Positions 33,002 to 42,082 of a stretch of 64,000 bases of DNA are shown one piece after another. A program made the translations under genes and the position numbers. Location: contig JBCBTD010000002.1 in the NCBI GenBank assembly GCA_039818825.1, forward strand, positions 62,001-126,000, given 5' to 3'. Position 1 is the first letter of the stretch. Each line of letters opens with the position of its first letter. The notes below the pieces were generated by a model that did no database searches, had not been told where the DNA came from, and saw only the letters and a program-made list of their open reading frames with translations. Source of the DNA: JBCBTD01 sp039818825. GTDB taxonomy: Bacteria > Pseudomonadota > Alphaproteobacteria > Geminicoccales > Geminicoccaceae.

Positions 33002-33958
33002 TCAGCCCGCAGCGTCGCTTTCCGGTCGGCCCATGGCGAGGAACTTGGTCCGCCGCTGGCGACGGCGTTGGTCGGGCGGCAGCGGTGCCAGCTCCGCCAA
33101 GCTCGCTTCGACGGCGTCGGCGACGCGGTCGATCGTCGTCGTCCGCGCCCGATGTGCGCCACCGATCGGTTCCTCGACGATGGTGTCGATCAGGCCGCTG
33201 GTGAGCAGGTCTTGCGCCGTGATCTTGAGCGCATCCGCTGCCGTCGCCGCTTGGTCGGCGCTACGCCACAGGATCGCGGCACAACCTTCGGGCGAGATCA
33301 CGGAGTAGACCGAGTGCTCCAGCATCAGCACGCGGTCGGCCGTGGCGAGGGCGATGGCGCCCCCGGAACCGCCCTCGCCGATCACCACGGCGACGATCGG
33401 CACCCGGACCTCGAGGCACGTCTGGATCGAACGGGCGATGGCTTCTGCCTGGCCGCGCGCTTCCGCATCGACACCGGGGTGGGCACCTGGGGTGTCGACG
33501 AACGTGACGATCGGCAGGCCGAACCGGTCGGCGAGGCGCATCAGTCGAACCGCCTTGCGATAGCCCTCGGGCCGCGCCATGCCGAAATTGTGGCGCAGAC
33601 GCTCGTCGGTGTCGGCTCCTTTTTCTTGGCCGATCACCACCAGCGCTTGGCCGCGAAAGCGCCCCAAGCCGCCGATGATCGCCGGATCGTCGCCGAACGT
33701 GCGGTCACCGGCGAGCGGGGTCCAGTCGTCGATCAGCCGCTCGACGTAATCCAGCAGGTGCGGCCGGTCGGCGTGGCGGGCCACTTGGGTTTTCTGCCAG
33801 GCCGTCAGCTTCGCGTAGGTGCGTTCGAGGAGCTTGCTGGCGCGCCCTTCCAGCTTGGCGATCTCGTCGTGGAGCTCCAGCTCGTTGCCTTGGGCGAGGT
33901 GCTGCAGCTCCTTGATCTTACCTTCCAGCTCCGCGACCGGTTTTTCGAAGTCGAGCAG
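33002..33958 (-). CDS. accA: Acetyl-CoA carboxylase carboxyltransferase subunit alpha, with apparent CTG start
   Basis: Together with AccD (not in the window) transfers the carboxyl group from carboxybiotin to acetyl-CoA, making malonyl-CoA. The core has TFVDTPGAHPGVDAEARGQ, GEGGSGGAIAL and SVISPEGCAAILW. The only ordinary start codon in frame is a GTG at 33784, which would delete about 58 conserved residues. Those residues are encoded upstream in frame (LDFEKPVAELEGKIKEL through LERTYAKLTAWQKTQ), and a CTG at 33958, six bases after GAGGGAG, gives exactly the usual length of 318 residues. An ACG two codons earlier is the other candidate. No ATG, GTG or TTG is present in frame upstream. malyl-CoA lyase lies just upstream. 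Confidence 0.9.
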   Translation of the reverse strand: MLDFEKPVAELEGKIKELQHLAQGNELELHDEIAKLEGRASKLLERTYAKLTAWQKTQVARHADRPHLLDYVERLIDDWTPLAGDRTFGDDPAIIGGLGRFRGQALVVIGQEKGADTDERLRHNFGMARPEGYRKAVRLMRLADRFGLPIVTFVDTPGAHPGVDAEARGQAEAIARSIQTCLEVRVPIVAVVIGEGGSGGAIALATADRVLMLEHSVYSVISPEGCAAILWRSADQAATAADALKITAQDLLTSGLIDTIVEEPIGGAHRARTTTIDRVADAVEASLAELAPLPPDQRRRQRRTKFLAMGRPESDAAG

Positions 33959-34025
33959 CGACGTCTCCCTCGCGCCGCGTCCTGGCCGGCCCCCTGGTTC
34001 GGGGCACCGGTCGAGGACGCGCGCG

Positions 34026-35009
34026 TCAGCCGGCGGCGGCGATCTGGTCGGCCTTGGAGACCAGTGCCTCGGCCTGACGGATCGACGCGATGTCGATCAG
34101 CCGGCCGTCCAGGCTGACGGCGCCTTTGCCGTCGCGGCGAGCCTGCTCCATCGCCTCGAGGACCCGCCGAGCCTTCTCGACCTCCTTGGTCGGCGGGCTG
34201 AACAGCTCGTTGCCGAGACCGACCTGGCTCGGATGGATCGCCCATTTGCCCTCGCAGCCAAGCACCGCCGCGCGCCGCCCTTGGGCGCTGTAGCCGTCGG
34301 CATCCTTGAAGTCGCCGAAGGGACCGTCGATCGGCCGCAGGCCTGCTGCCCGGGCGGCGACGACCATCCGCGCGATGGCGTAGTGCCACATGTCGCCCCA
34401 GTGATAGTCGCGCGTGCCGCCGCCCTCGGGCAGGTCGGTGAGCACGCCGTAGTCGGGGTTGGGGCCGCCGATCTGGGTGGTCCGCGCGCGGGTCGATGCG
34501 GCGTAGTCGGCGACGCCGAAATGCAGGCTCTCGTTGCGCTTGCTGGCCGTCGAGATGGCGTCGATGTTGACCATGCCGAGCGCCGTTTCGATGATCAGTT
34601 CGAAACCGACGCGTTTGGAGCGGCCCATCGCGTCTTCGACTTGGGTCACCAGCATGTCGACGGCGTAGACGTCCGCCGCGGTGCCGACCTTCGGGATCAT
34701 GATCAGGTCCAGGCGGTCGCCGCCCTGCTCGATCACGTCGACCACATCGCGGTACATGTAGTGAGTGTCGAGGCCGTTGACCCGGACGGAAACGGTCTTC
34801 GTTCCCCAATCGATCTCGTTCAGCCCCTGGATGATGTTCTTCCGCGCCTGGGCCTTTTGGTCAGGCGCGACCGCGTCTTCGAGATCGAGGAACACCACGT
34901 CGACAGGTGAGGCCGCGGCCTTCTCGAACATCTGTGGGCTGGAGCCCGGCACCGCCAACTCGGAGCGGTTCAGCCGCGGTGTGGCTTGCTGAACGATCGT
35001 GAAACTCAT
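34026..35009 (-). CDS. mcl: L-malyl-CoA/beta-methylmalyl-CoA lyase
   Basis: A 327-residue CitE-like lyase that cleaves malyl-CoA to glyoxylate and acetyl-CoA, and beta-methylmalyl-CoA to glyoxylate and propionyl-CoA. It follows Rhodobacter Mcl1 closely: PGSSPQMFEKAAAS, the metal/substrate motif FLDLEDAVAPDQKAQAR, IIQGLNEIDWG, MIPKVGTAADVYAVD, and GKWAIHPSQV. ATG 35009 has GAGGAGA six bases upstream. This enzyme is characteristic of the ethylmalonyl-CoA pathway or the serine cycle, though none of the other pathway genes is in the window. accA follows after 67 bases. Confidence 0.88.
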   Translation of the reverse strand: MSFTIVQQATPRLNRSELAVPGSSPQMFEKAAASPVDVVFLDLEDAVAPDQKAQARKNIIQGLNEIDWGTKTVSVRVNGLDTHYMYRDVVDVIEQGGDRLDLIMIPKVGTAADVYAVDMLVTQVEDAMGRSKRVGFELIIETALGMVNIDAISTASKRNESLHFGVADYAASTRARTTQIGGPNPDYGVLTDLPEGGGTRDYHWGDMWHYAIARMVVAARAAGLRPIDGPFGDFKDADGYSAQGRRAAVLGCEGKWAIHPSQVGLGNELFSPPTKEVEKARRVLEAMEQARRDGKGAVSLDGRLIDIASIRQAEALVSKADQIAAAG

Positions 35010-35077
35010 CGCGTCTCTCCTCGGGGCGGGGTCAAGCTGGCGTTTGCCGCGTGAGTTAGCCCGCGACCGGCGCGTTG

Positions 35078-36016
35078 TCACGCACCCTTGCTGCGCCGCA
35101 CGCTGGCGAGCGGGTGGTGTGTTTCGACGAGCCGCGCCAGTCCCGATCGATCGAGATGGGTGTAGATTTCCGTCGTCGCGATGTCGGCGTGGCCGAGTAG
35201 CGCCTGCAACACGCGAAGATCCATGCCGTTGGCGAGCAGGTGGGTCGCGAACGCGTGGCGGAGCACGTGCGGCGACAACCGCGCCGGCTCGATACCGACC
35301 TCGAGCGCGAGCGCTTTCAGCAACTGCAGGATGCGTTGCCGTGTCAGGTAGCCCTGGCGCGATCGTGATGGGAACAGGTAGCCGGCGTCCGCGCGGGCCC
35401 GCTGGAACGTCGCGCGGACCTCGAGGTAGTCGGCAACCGCGCGCTGCGCCCGCTGGCCGAGCGGCACCACACGTTCCTTGCCGCCTTTGCCGCGAACCCG
35501 GGTGATGCCCTCGCCGAGATCGAGGTCGTCGAGCGTCAGGCCGGCGAGTTCGCTCACCCGCAGCCCGCCAGCGTAGAGCAGCTCGACCAGGCACGCGAGC
35601 CGACGACCGGCCGGGCCCTCCGCCGCAGCTGCCGCCGCGAGCAAGCTGTCCACATCTGCTTCGCTCAGGGTTCGCGGCAGCGGCCGATCGCTCTTCGGCG
35701 AATCGAGCGCCCGTGTCGGGTCGTCGGCGCGCCATCCTTCCACCACCAGGAAACGGTGGAACTGGCGGATCGCCGACAAATGCCGTTGCGCCGACCGCCG
35801 CGCATAGCCCGCCTGGCGCAGGTCGGCGGCATAGGCGCGAACGAGGTCGTCGTCGGCTCGCTCGGCGCGCGTACAACGGCGCGCGCACCAGCCAGCGTAA
35901 CGCGCGAGGTCGCGCCGGTAGGCGTCGATCGTGTTGGCTGACGCGCCTCGCTCGGTCAGCAACATGTCGAGAAAGGCGTCGACGCCGGCGGCGGCGTCAG
36001 CGTGGGAAGCGGTCAT
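35078..36016 (-). CDS. xerD: Tyrosine recombinase XerD
   Basis: Resolves chromosome dimers at dif together with XerC; 312 residues. The catalytic set is complete: R153 (GLRVSEL), K177 (RGKGGKER), H250 and R253 (SPHVLRHAFATHLL), H276 (LGHADIATTEIYTHL) and Y285. The N-terminal SAM-like core-binding domain (residues about 10-95) matches XerD. Its start lies inside the last codons of a 45-residue membrane protein gene, and aroK-aroB run divergently upstream. Identification as XerD rather than XerC rests on overall pattern and this alphaproteobacterial neighbourhood (shikimate genes next door). It is not accompanied by integron or phage genes. Confidence 0.88.
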   Translation of the reverse strand: MTASHADAAAGVDAFLDMLLTERGASANTIDAYRRDLARYAGWCARRCTRAERADDDLVRAYAADLRQAGYARRSAQRHLSAIRQFHRFLVVEGWRADDPTRALDSPKSDRPLPRTLSEADVDSLLAAAAAAEGPAGRRLACLVELLYAGGLRVSELAGLTLDDLDLGEGITRVRGKGGKERVVPLGQRAQRAVADYLEVRATFQRARADAGYLFPSRSRQGYLTRQRILQLLKALALEVGIEPARLSPHVLRHAFATHLLANGMDLRVLQALLGHADIATTEIYTHLDRSGLARLVETHHPLASVRRSKGA

Positions 36017-36134
36017 CGGGGATGACCCGTTCGATCCGTTCGACCGGGGGTGGAATGTCCCAGGTGACCAAGAACAGGGTGACGCCCAACAGCAGGACCA
36101 AGAGGACGCCGAGAAGCCAGCGGGTAAAGGACAT
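35997..36134 (-). CDS. 45-residue single-pass membrane protein upstream of xerD
   Basis: The product is one strongly hydrophobic helix (TRWLLGVLLVLLLGVTLFLV, residues 4-23) followed by a proline-rich tail DIPPPVERIERVIPDDRFPR. I recall similar small proteins ending IPDDRFPR encoded at this position in related alphaproteobacteria, though no function is known. Its stop codon lies 20 bases inside xerD, so translation of the two is probably linked. The ATG at 36134 is about 114 bases from the divergent aroK start. Confidence 0.65.
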   Translation of the reverse strand: MSFTRWLLGVLLVLLLGVTLFLVTWDIPPPVERIERVIPDDRFPR

Positions 36135-36248
36135 GTGCGCCGTGCGCGAGAGGTGAGATGATCGAGCGAACCGACAACCCTTGTCGGATGCGTCGGGCAG
36201 TGGCTTATATCGAGCTTCGAGCGAGCGTTCAACGGACCCCGCAGCGTC

Positions 36249-36824
36249 GTGGACGAAGAGAACCGCCAACCGGCGCCGTGGCCGTCGACGAGTACTGTGA
36301 CCCGTCCGATCGTGCTCGTCGGGCTGATGGGCGCGGGCAAGACGTCGGTCGGTCGCCGGCTCGCCGACGTGCTCCGCGTGCCCTTCGCCGACAGCGATCA
36401 TGCGATCGAGGACGCGGCTGGGATGACGGTCGCCGACATTTTCGAACTCTACGGCGAGCGCGAGTTTCGCGCCCTCGAGCGGCGGGTCATCCGCCGGCTA
36501 CTCGAGAGTGGTGAAGCTGGCGTGGTCGCACTCGGCGGCGGCGCATTCATGGACCAGGAGACGCGTGAGGTGGTCAGGGCCCGCGGCCACGTCGTCTGGC
36601 TCAAGGCGTCGCTCGACGTCTTGGTCGAGCGGACGGCGCGCAAGCCCGGCAAGAGGCCGTTGTTGGCGGGCGGCGAGCCGTCACGGATCCTCGCGGCGCT
36701 GATGGCCGAGCGCGAGCCGGTCTACGCCCTCGCCGACGACGTGGTGGTCAGCGGCCAAGGTCCCGTCACCACGATCGTCGACGAGTTGGCGCGACGTGCG
36801 CGCGATGCCGGCGTTCGGCCGTGA
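36249..36824 (+). CDS. aroK: Shikimate kinase
   Basis: Phosphorylates shikimate at the 3-OH in the chorismate pathway; 191 residues. The Walker A loop is GLMGAGKTSVG (residues 25-35), the shikimate site includes the D in DSDHAIED, and ALGGGAF supplies the glycine-rich substrate loop; the lid has RKPGKRPLL. The start is a GTG at 36249 with a weak ribosome-binding site, giving a short polar leader before TRPIVLVG. Its stop overlaps the GTG of aroB, so the two enzymes are coupled. Confidence 0.93.
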   Translation: MDEENRQPAPWPSTSTVTRPIVLVGLMGAGKTSVGRRLADVLRVPFADSDHAIEDAAGMTVADIFELYGEREFRALERRVIRRLLESGEAGVVALGGGAFMDQETREVVRARGHVVWLKASLDVLVERTARKPGKRPLLAGGEPSRILAALMAEREPVYALADDVVVSGQGPVTTIVDELARRARDAGVRP

Positions 36825-37930
36825 CCGACGGGCCGGACGGGGCCGTGCGCGTCGACCTCGCCGGTCGTGGCTACGAGGTGCGCATCGGCCAGGGCCTCCT
36901 GGAACGGGCGGGCCAGGCCCTCGCCGACGCTCTCGGTGAGCGCCGGCTCGTGGTGGTCAGCGATGCGGCGCTGCGCGGTACGAGCCACGTCGCCCGATTG
37001 GCACGTGGTCTCGCCGGAGCGGACGCCGATTGGATCGACGTGCCAAGCGGCGAGGCGAGCAAGTCGTTCGCGGGCTATGGCGAGCTCCTGGACGAGATGT
37101 TGGCGCTACGCCCCGACCGGAGCACGGTCGTAGTGGCCTTCGGCGGCGGCGTGGTCGGCGATCTGGCGGGCTTTGCCGCTGCTAGTCTGTTGCGCGGCGT
37201 GCCGCTGGTTCAGTTGCCGACCACGCTCCTCGCTCAGGTCGACAGCGCGGTCGGCGGCAAAACGGGGATCAACAGTCAGCACGGCAAGAATCTCGTCGGC
37301 GCGTTCCATCAGCCGTCACTGGTGCTAGCCGATCTCGATTGCCTGTCGAGCCTTCCCGACCGAGAGCTTCGCGCCGGCTATGCCGAGGTAGTCAAGTATG
37401 GTCTGCTCGGCGACTCGGCGTTCTTCGGCTGGTTGGAGGTTCACGGCCTGGCGCTGCTGGCGGGCGACGTCGAGGCACGACGCCATGCCGTCACCGTCGC
37501 GGTGCGCGCCAAAGCGCGGATCGTCGAGGCCGACGAGCACGAGCGCGCCGACCGGCGGGCGTTGCTCAATCTCGGCCACACATTTGCCCACGCCTACGAA
37601 ACGCTGACTGGCTACGGTGATCGGCTGCTCCACGGCGAGGCCGTGGCGCTTGGGCTCGTTCAGGCTTTCGGCTTGTCCTCGCGGCTTGGCTTCTGCCCCG
37701 AGGACGACGTTCGGCGGGTCGTGACGCACCTCCGGGTGATGGGGCTGCCCACCGATCCGCGCGAGGTCGGCCACTTCGCCGCGGATGACGTCATTCAGGC
37801 CATGCAGGGCGACAAAAAGGTCGAGGGCGGTCGTCCGGCATTCGTCCTCGTCCACGCGATCGGCCGGGCCTTCGTCAGTCGCGACGTGCCGCCCGAGATC
37901 CTGCGCGACCATCTCCGCCACGCCGCATGA
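36821..37930 (+). CDS. aroB: 3-dehydroquinate synthase
   Basis: Converts DAHP to 3-dehydroquinate, with NAD+ and a divalent metal. The 369-residue protein has the NAD-binding FGGGVVGDLAGF, the substrate loop TTLLAQVDSAVGGKTGIN, and metal ligands in ELRAGYAEVVKYG (Glu), LNLGHTFAHAYE (His) and LHGEAVALG (His). The GTG start at 36821 overlaps the TGA of aroK (GTGA). The aroK-aroB order is usual in alphaproteobacteria, and a CorC-type protein often follows, as here. Confidence 0.95.
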   Translation: MTDGPDGAVRVDLAGRGYEVRIGQGLLERAGQALADALGERRLVVVSDAALRGTSHVARLARGLAGADADWIDVPSGEASKSFAGYGELLDEMLALRPDRSTVVVAFGGGVVGDLAGFAAASLLRGVPLVQLPTTLLAQVDSAVGGKTGINSQHGKNLVGAFHQPSLVLADLDCLSSLPDRELRAGYAEVVKYGLLGDSAFFGWLEVHGLALLAGDVEARRHAVTVAVRAKARIVEADEHERADRRALLNLGHTFAHAYETLTGYGDRLLHGEAVALGLVQAFGLSSRLGFCPEDDVRRVVTHLRVMGLPTDPREVGHFAADDVIQAMQGDKKVEGGRPAFVLVHAIGRAFVSRDVPPEILRDHLRHAA

Positions 37931-37950
37931 GCGACTGAGCGCCAACAACG

Positions 37951-39216
37951 ATGATCACGTCTATATTGGCCGTTGTCGGCCTGTTGTTCTTGTCCGGTCT
38001 GACGTCGGGCACCGAAACGGCGATGACCGCGGCCTCACGCGCCCGCATCAAGGCCATGGCCGACGAAGGCAACCGCCGCGCCAACGTCGCGCGGCGCTTG
38101 CTCGACCATCGCGAGCGGCTGATCTCGGCGCTCCTGCTCGGCAACAACGCGTTCAACATCGTCGCTGCGGCGATCGCCACCGAGCTCTTGCTCCGCCTCG
38201 CTGGAGAGGCCGGGGTCGCCTACGCCTCGCTGATCATGACGGCGCTCGTCGTCATCTTTGCTGAGGTGCTGCCCAAGACCTACGCCATCCGGCACCCAGA
38301 GGGCCTGACCCTGGTGATGGCGCCGGTCGTACAGTTCTTCGTGGTGGTTCTGACGCCGATCACCTGGCTCCTCGGCCTGATCATCAACCTGATCCTGCGC
38401 GCGGTTGGCGGCCAGACAAGCAAGGCGCCGTTGGCGCAAGCCTACGAGGAGATCCGCAGCACGATCGAACTGCATACAGAAGAAGGCGACATCGCCAAGC
38501 ATGACCGCGACATGCTCGGCGGCATCCTCGATCTGGCAGATGTGCCGGTTTCGGACATCATGACCCATCGTCGCGACATGGTGACGATCGACGGCGATGC
38601 GCCGCTCGAAACCATCATCGAAGTCGTCGAGGGCCATCCCTACAGCCGCTTCCCGGTGTGGCAGGGCGATCCCGACCACATCGTCGGCTATCTCCACGCT
38701 CGGGACCTGCTGGTGGCGTTGAAGCGCGCCGGCAACGACATCGATCAGGTCGATCGTGAGGCGTTGCTCGGTGAGGCGTGGTTCATCCCCGACACGACCT
38801 CGCTCAAGCACCAGCTCCTCGCGTTTCGCCAGCGGCGCCAGCACCTGGCGGTGGTGGTCGACGAGTACGGAACGATCATGGGCCTGGTGACCCTCGAGGA
38901 CATCATCGAGGAGATCGTCGGCGACATCGTCGACGAGAGCGACGTCGACGTCCCGGGTGTCCGTCTGCAAACCGACGGCTCGGTCCTGATCGAAGGCAAG
39001 GTGACGGTTCGCGACCTCAACCGCCAGTTCGACTGGGACCTGCCGGACGACGAAGCGGCGACCATCGCCGGCCTCGTGATTCACGAGGCGCAACGCATTC
39101 CGGAGGTCGGCCAAGCCTTCAGCTTCCACGGCTTCCGTTTCGAGGTGAAGGCGCGGGTCGGCCATCAGGTCACGCGGTTGCGGGTCGTGCCGCCGGAGCC
39201 GAAGAGGGACCGCTAG
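37951..39216 (+). CDS. CNNM/CorC-type membrane protein with CBS domains
   Basis: A 421-residue HlyC/CorC-family protein. The DUF21 membrane domain (residues 1 to about 150) has the SGxxSGTETAMTAASRARI segment typical of CNNM/MgpA-type Mg2+ transport proteins. Two CBS domains follow (about 195-320), with MTHRRDMVTIDGDAP and VVVDEYGTIMGLVTLEDIIEEIVGDI, then a CorC_HlyC C-terminal domain (about 335-415). Known relatives bind adenine nucleotides through the CBS pair and influence Mg2+/Co2+ efflux; older hemolysin names are historical. It starts 20 bases after aroB and may be cotranscribed. Confidence 0.9.
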   Translation: MITSILAVVGLLFLSGLTSGTETAMTAASRARIKAMADEGNRRANVARRLLDHRERLISALLLGNNAFNIVAAAIATELLLRLAGEAGVAYASLIMTALVVIFAEVLPKTYAIRHPEGLTLVMAPVVQFFVVVLTPITWLLGLIINLILRAVGGQTSKAPLAQAYEEIRSTIELHTEEGDIAKHDRDMLGGILDLADVPVSDIMTHRRDMVTIDGDAPLETIIEVVEGHPYSRFPVWQGDPDHIVGYLHARDLLVALKRAGNDIDQVDREALLGEAWFIPDTTSLKHQLLAFRQRRQHLAVVVDEYGTIMGLVTLEDIIEEIVGDIVDESDVDVPGVRLQTDGSVLIEGKVTVRDLNRQFDWDLPDDEAATIAGLVIHEAQRIPEVGQAFSFHGFRFEVKARVGHQVTRLRVVPPEPKRDR

Positions 39217-39335
39217 ACCACCTGCCATCACGGGCGACCGGCTGGATTTCTGTCACGAGATTGCCATAAATCGCCGCTACGGGTCGCCGTGAACGATCGA
39301 CGGCGCGGCAGGCGCACCACTTCTGGAGATGGCAC

Positions 39336-40319
39336 ATGGTCTCGAAGCTACGGCTGGTTGCCGCGGCGACGGCAACCTTTTTGGCCGCCGCGCCGGCGCT
39401 CGCGGCGTCCGGCAAGCTCGTTCTCTACACCAGTCAGCCGAACGCCGATGCCCAAGCGACGGTCGATGCATTCGCCGCGGCCCACCCCGACGTCGACGTC
39501 GAGTGGGTGCGCGACGGCACCACCAAGATCATGGCCAAGCTTCGCGCCGAGCTGGCGGCGGGCGCGCCGCAGCCGGACGTGCTGTTGATCGCCGACACCG
39601 TGACCATGGAGGGCTTGAAGCAGGAAGATCTGCTGCTCGCCCACCCTGACGCGCCGACCGACGCTTACGATCCCGCGCTGTTCGACAAGGACGGCCACTA
39701 CTTCTCGACCAAGTTGATCACCACCGGCATCGTGTACAACGACACCGCGCCGATGCAGCCGACGTCGTGGAACGACCTGACGAGCGAGGCGGCGAAGGGT
39801 CAGGTCGCGATGCCCAGCCCGCTGACCTCCGGTGCTGCGGCGATCCACATGGAAACGCTCACCTCCGATCCGGCGTTCGGCTGGGACTACTACGAGGCGC
39901 TGGCGGCGAACGACATCCAGCCGCAGGGCGGCAATGGCGGCGTGTTCCGTGCGGTCGCGTCGGGCGAGAAACTTTATGGCGTGGTCGTCGACTTCTTGCC
40001 GATCCGCGAGAAGGCCGCGGGCTCGCCCGTCACGTTCGTTTTTCCGGAAGAGGGTGTCTCGGCGGTGACCGAGCCCGTCGCAATCCTCAGCTCCGCCGCG
40101 AACCCCGAAGCTGCGAAAGCCTTCGTCGACTTCCTCCTCTCGCCCGAAGGCCAAGAGCTCGCCGCCGAGCAGGGCTATCTGGCCGCGCATCCGGCCATCG
40201 ACCCGCCTCCGGGATTTCCGCTGCGCGACGCCATCACCCTGATGGCCTTCGATCCGGCGGCAGCGCTCGCCAACGATGCCGCCAACAAGGAGCGCTTCGT
40301 CGAGATCTTCGGTCAGTGA
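39336..40319 (+). CDS. Periplasmic substrate-binding protein, Fe3+-type ABC transporter
   Basis: A 327-residue solute-binding protein with signal peptide (residues 1-23, cleavage after ALAA). The FbpA/FutA-type opening GKLVLYTSQPNADAQATVDAF and the C-terminal AVTEPVAILSSAANPEAAKAFVDFLLSPEGQE are typical of family-1 ferric or related (2-aminoethylphosphonate, putrescine-type) binding proteins. Tyrosines expected for ferric binding are only partly evident, so the ligand is uncertain. The permease gene begins within its last codons. No ATPase gene lies next to the pair in this window. Confidence 0.85.
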   Translation: MVSKLRLVAAATATFLAAAPALAASGKLVLYTSQPNADAQATVDAFAAAHPDVDVEWVRDGTTKIMAKLRAELAAGAPQPDVLLIADTVTMEGLKQEDLLLAHPDAPTDAYDPALFDKDGHYFSTKLITTGIVYNDTAPMQPTSWNDLTSEAAKGQVAMPSPLTSGAAAIHMETLTSDPAFGWDYYEALAANDIQPQGGNGGVFRAVASGEKLYGVVVDFLPIREKAAGSPVTFVFPEEGVSAVTEPVAILSSAANPEAAKAFVDFLLSPEGQELAAEQGYLAAHPAIDPPPGFPLRDAITLMAFDPAAALANDAANKERFVEIFGQ

Positions 40320-42021
40320 CCGCCGTTTGAGATTGCCTCGTTTGGCCGGCGAGCCCTGGCTCGCCGGCTTTTTGACCGTCGTCGTCGGTGTCTTGGCGCT
40401 CTGGCCGATGCTGCGCCTGGTCCAGGAGGCCATCGCGCCGGGCGGCGTGCCCGGGTTCGGCGTCGCCGCCGACGTGCTGTCCTCGCGCAGCACGTGGAAT
40501 GCAACGCTCAACTCGCTGGACGCGGCGATCTGGTCGGCGCTGCTCTCGCTGGTCCTGGGTACGGCCTTCGCGCTTCTCGTTGGTGCCACCGACGTCCGCG
40601 GGCGGACCCTCCTGGTGTTCGGTTTCGTGCTGCCGCTGTTGATACCACCGCCCATCACGGCCTTGGCGTGGACCCAGCTCTTCGGCCCCGGCAGCGCGCT
40701 GTTGGGCGCTCTCGGCATCGCGCCGCCGCCCGGCAGTCCCAACCCGATCTACTCGCGAGGCGGGATCATCCTGCTGCTCGGCCTGCAGCACGCGCCCCTG
40801 GTGTTCCTCACGGTGCGGGCGGCGCTCCGGCAGCTGCCGGGCGAACTGGTCGAGACCGCGACGGTGTTCGGCGCCAGCGCCGGTCAGACGCTCCGCCGGA
40901 TCGTCTTGCCGCTGCTGGCGCCGGCGATGATCGCCGGGACGGCGCTGGCGTTCGTCTCGGCGATCGGCAATTTCGGCATCGCCGCCTTCGTCGGCATTCC
41001 GGCGTCGCACACCTTGTTGCCGGTGTTGATTTACCAACGCCTCGCCAGCTTCGGCCCTCAGGTGATCGCCGAGATCGCGGTGCTCTCGGTGGTGATCGGT
41101 CTGATCGCCCTCGTTGGTGTCGTTCTGCAGTCTTGGTTGTCGCGGCGCTTCGACGTCGCCAGCCTCGAGGGCGCGGGCAAGCCGTACCGTGTCGGTCTGG
41201 GCGGTTGGCGCGTGCCGGTCGAGGTGGTCGCTTGGTCCGCCGTGTTGCTGCTCCTCGTACTGCCGCTCGTCGCGCTGGTGGCGACATCGTTGGTCCCCGC
41301 CTACGGGGTCCGCCTGACACCAGCGACGGCGTCGTTCGCCAACTACGTCGAGGTGCTGGTGCGCCAGGACGTGACGCGTCGGGCGTTTTTCAACTCGACC
41401 TTGCTATCCGTCGGAGCCGCCGTGGCACTGATGGCGATCGCCCTGCCGCTGGCCTACCTGATCGCGTGGCGACGGAACCCGTTGGCACGAGCGCTCAGGC
41501 CGATCGTCGAACTGCCTTACGCCTTGCCGGGTGTGGTTCTGGCGGTGGCTTGCATTCTCGTGTTCCTTCGGCCTTTGCCGCTGCTCGGTGTCTCGATCTA
41601 CGGAACCCTGGCGATCATCTTCGTCGCCTATCTGGCCCGGTTCCTGACGCTGGCGCTGACGCCGGTCCTGGCCGGCTTTCGGCAGATCGACCGCGCGGTC
41701 GACGAGGCGGCACAGGTCGATGGCGCCGGCCTCGTGATGCGGCTCCGTCGAATCGTCGGCCCACTGATGGCGGCACCCGCCGCTGCCGGCGCGCTGTTGG
41801 TGTTCATGACCGCCTACAACGAGCTCACCGTCAGCGCGCTTCTTTGGTCGTCGGGCACCGAGACCCTCGGGGTGGTCGTCTTCAACCTCGAAGACGGCGG
41901 CTACACGGTGTTGGCGGCCGCCGTGGCGGTGCTCTGCTTGGTTGCGATCATCGCCGTGATCGGCAGCCTGCAGTGGCTCGACCATCGGTTTCGCCTCGGC
42001 GTGCTGCCTTGGAGCGGTTAG
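40276..42021 (+). CDS. Fused two-domain ABC transporter permease (FbpB-like)
   Basis: A 581-residue inner-membrane permease containing two tandem binding-protein-dependent transport domains of about six helices each, with the EAA-type coupling loops ELVETATVFGASAGQTLRRIVLPLLAP (first half) and RAVDEAAQVDGAGLVMRLRRIVGPL (second half). This duplicated layout is that of FbpB/AfuB iron permeases and relatives. The ATG at 40276 overlaps the binding-protein gene by 44 bases; a TTG at 40327 is a possible later start, and neither has a strong ribosome-binding site. The ATP-binding subunit is not in the window and must be supplied from elsewhere. Confidence 0.87.
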   Translation: MPPTRSASSRSSVSDRRLRLPRLAGEPWLAGFLTVVVGVLALWPMLRLVQEAIAPGGVPGFGVAADVLSSRSTWNATLNSLDAAIWSALLSLVLGTAFALLVGATDVRGRTLLVFGFVLPLLIPPPITALAWTQLFGPGSALLGALGIAPPPGSPNPIYSRGGIILLLGLQHAPLVFLTVRAALRQLPGELVETATVFGASAGQTLRRIVLPLLAPAMIAGTALAFVSAIGNFGIAAFVGIPASHTLLPVLIYQRLASFGPQVIAEIAVLSVVIGLIALVGVVLQSWLSRRFDVASLEGAGKPYRVGLGGWRVPVEVVAWSAVLLLLVLPLVALVATSLVPAYGVRLTPATASFANYVEVLVRQDVTRRAFFNSTLLSVGAAVALMAIALPLAYLIAWRRNPLARALRPIVELPYALPGVVLAVACILVFLRPLPLLGVSIYGTLAIIFVAYLARFLTLALTPVLAGFRQIDRAVDEAAQVDGAGLVMRLRRIVGPLMAAPAAAGALLVFMTAYNELTVSALLWSSGTETLGVVVFNLEDGGYTVLAAAVAVLCLVAIIAVIGSLQWLDHRFRLGVLPWSG

Positions 42022-42082
42022 ATTGGAGTCGTCGGAACGGGCCTGCGACGCCCATAGAACATCCGTTGCTGGGGACACGACC

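Noticed and set aside
32929..33162. N-terminal extension of the cyclase to ATG 33162
   Set aside because: The extra residues are the out-of-frame reading of the accA 3' end, are Arg/Ser/Pro-rich, and would overlap accA by about 160 bases.
33002..33784. Short accA starting at the internal GTG 33784
   Set aside because: It would lack about 58 conserved N-terminal residues that are clearly encoded upstream in the same frame.
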